From contig NZ_JAANOG010000005.1 of assembly GCF_019923745.1 (NCBI RefSeq), positions 231,255 to 265,478 of the forward strand: a stretch of 34,224 nt of DNA, written 5' to 3'. This DNA is from Aquirufa aurantiipilula (GTDB lineage Bacteria; Bacteroidota; Bacteroidia; Cytophagales; Spirosomataceae). Under the pieces are notes generated by a model that was not told where the DNA came from, made no database searches, and was given only the letters and a program-made list of their open reading frames with translations. Both the position numbers and the translations under genes were made by a program. Positions 34,027 through 34,224 of this stretch are shown piece after piece; the stretch's first letter is position 1, and each line of letters starts with the position of its first letter.

Positions 34027-34061
34027 CACCCAAAAAGTTAGACAACTTTTTGGGTGTTTTT
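34027..34061 (+). terminator. Hairpin plus T-run at the IS end
   Basis: Arms of 13 bases (34027-34039 and 34044-34056) with loop agac, then five T directly before the transposase ATG at 34062. It could stop transcription entering from the host gene. Confidence 0.65.
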
Positions 34062-34224
34062 ATGTCAAGAAAAGTCAAGTATTCCTACAAGTTTAAGCTT
34101 TCGTGCGTGAAAGCCGTTGTTGAGCTTCATCAGCCTATTTTATATGTTCGTGGAAAGTATAATGTCCCTAAAACATTATTGACCCGCTGGCTTACTGTCT
34201 ATCGTCAAGTTGGTTTGATTGGTT
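34062..34224 (+). CDS. IS3-family transposase OrfA, N-terminal part (cut by window edge)
   Basis: Fifty-four codons are visible. The peptide MSRKVKYSYKFKLSCVKAVV, then YNVPKTLLTRWLTVYRQVG, is the helix-turn-helix start of IS3-family OrfA proteins, which bind the element ends. OrfB with the DDE site would follow outside the window. Confidence 0.82.
   Translation, partial: MSRKVKYSYKFKLSCVKAVVELHQPILYVRGKYNVPKTLLTRWLTVYRQVGLIG

Larger units (their letters stand above)
34020..34224 (+). mobile_element. Left end of an IS3-family insertion sequence
   Basis: The end starts tgaactgcacccaaaaagtt, the form of many IS3-family terminal repeats, and is followed by a transposase gene cut by the window edge. 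The right end and any target duplication are outside the window. A perfect 13-bp stem with a four-base loop forms the terminus. Confidence 0.8.

Noticed and set aside
33893-34096. ORF crossing from the DUF4153 gene into the IS
   Set aside because: It is out of frame with both the DUF4153 protein and the transposase and spans the IS junction.

Overview
The window is AT-rich, densely packed and reads like chromosomal DNA of a Bacteroidota bacterium, most likely of the order Cytophagales; a genus such as Aquirufa or a relative is only a guess. The signs are several good matches to the Bacteroidota promoter form (TTTG, about 19 bases, TAnnTTTG), a BlaI-type repressor paired with an M56 peptidase carrying TonB-receptor-plug-like and TonB C-terminal parts, Tat-signal Gfo/Idh/MocA oxidoreductases, and DUF2911, DUF4153, DUF2975 and DUF1624 proteins. 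I found no rRNA, tRNA, CRISPR array or prophage. The one mobile element is the left end of an IS3-family insertion sequence that runs off the right edge.

Layout. 1-3478: a YiaK-like diketogulonate/malate-lactate dehydrogenase (+) facing an AEC-type permease and a Tat-exported HisC-like aminotransferase (-). 3479-4119: a long AT-rich gap with two clean hairpins and a possible 40-residue lipopeptide gene. 4120-6127: the M56 peptidase/BlaI operon with two matching operators, one filling the promoter spacer exactly. 6162-8757: two overlapping exported sugar-type oxidoreductases. 8853-12251: OsmC peroxidase, cytochrome c/sorbosone-dehydrogenase fusion, DUF3052-like protein and flavin-type oxidoreductase. 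12331-14901: a Nudix-winged-helix regulator (NrtR/AraR-like, degenerate Nudix box) divergent from a secreted type-B carboxylesterase. 14978-19841: PhzF, ChaN-like, DUF2911, metallo-beta-lactamase-fold, TMEM175-like channel and EamA transporter genes. 20034-26425: Bcr/CflA drug exporter, then a TetR regulator divergent from an ABC/HlyD/TolC export operon whose ATPase has lost its signature motif. 26442-28616: XRE/DUF2975 pair with its own operators, a MORN-like small protein and a DUF1624 membrane protein. 28699-33987: adenosine deaminase, DUF1801, a stand-alone M23 domain, an UlaG-like MBL protein and DUF4153. 34020-34224: the IS3 end.

How the genes work together. The region is mainly envelope, stress and transport functions in short independent operons, each with a local regulator and terminator. 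The best candidates for under-described biology are the tripartite exporter with a non-canonical ATPase, the BlaI/M56 sensing unit with its operator built into the promoter, and the Nudix-regulator/carboxylesterase pair. I do not see a clear new defence system.
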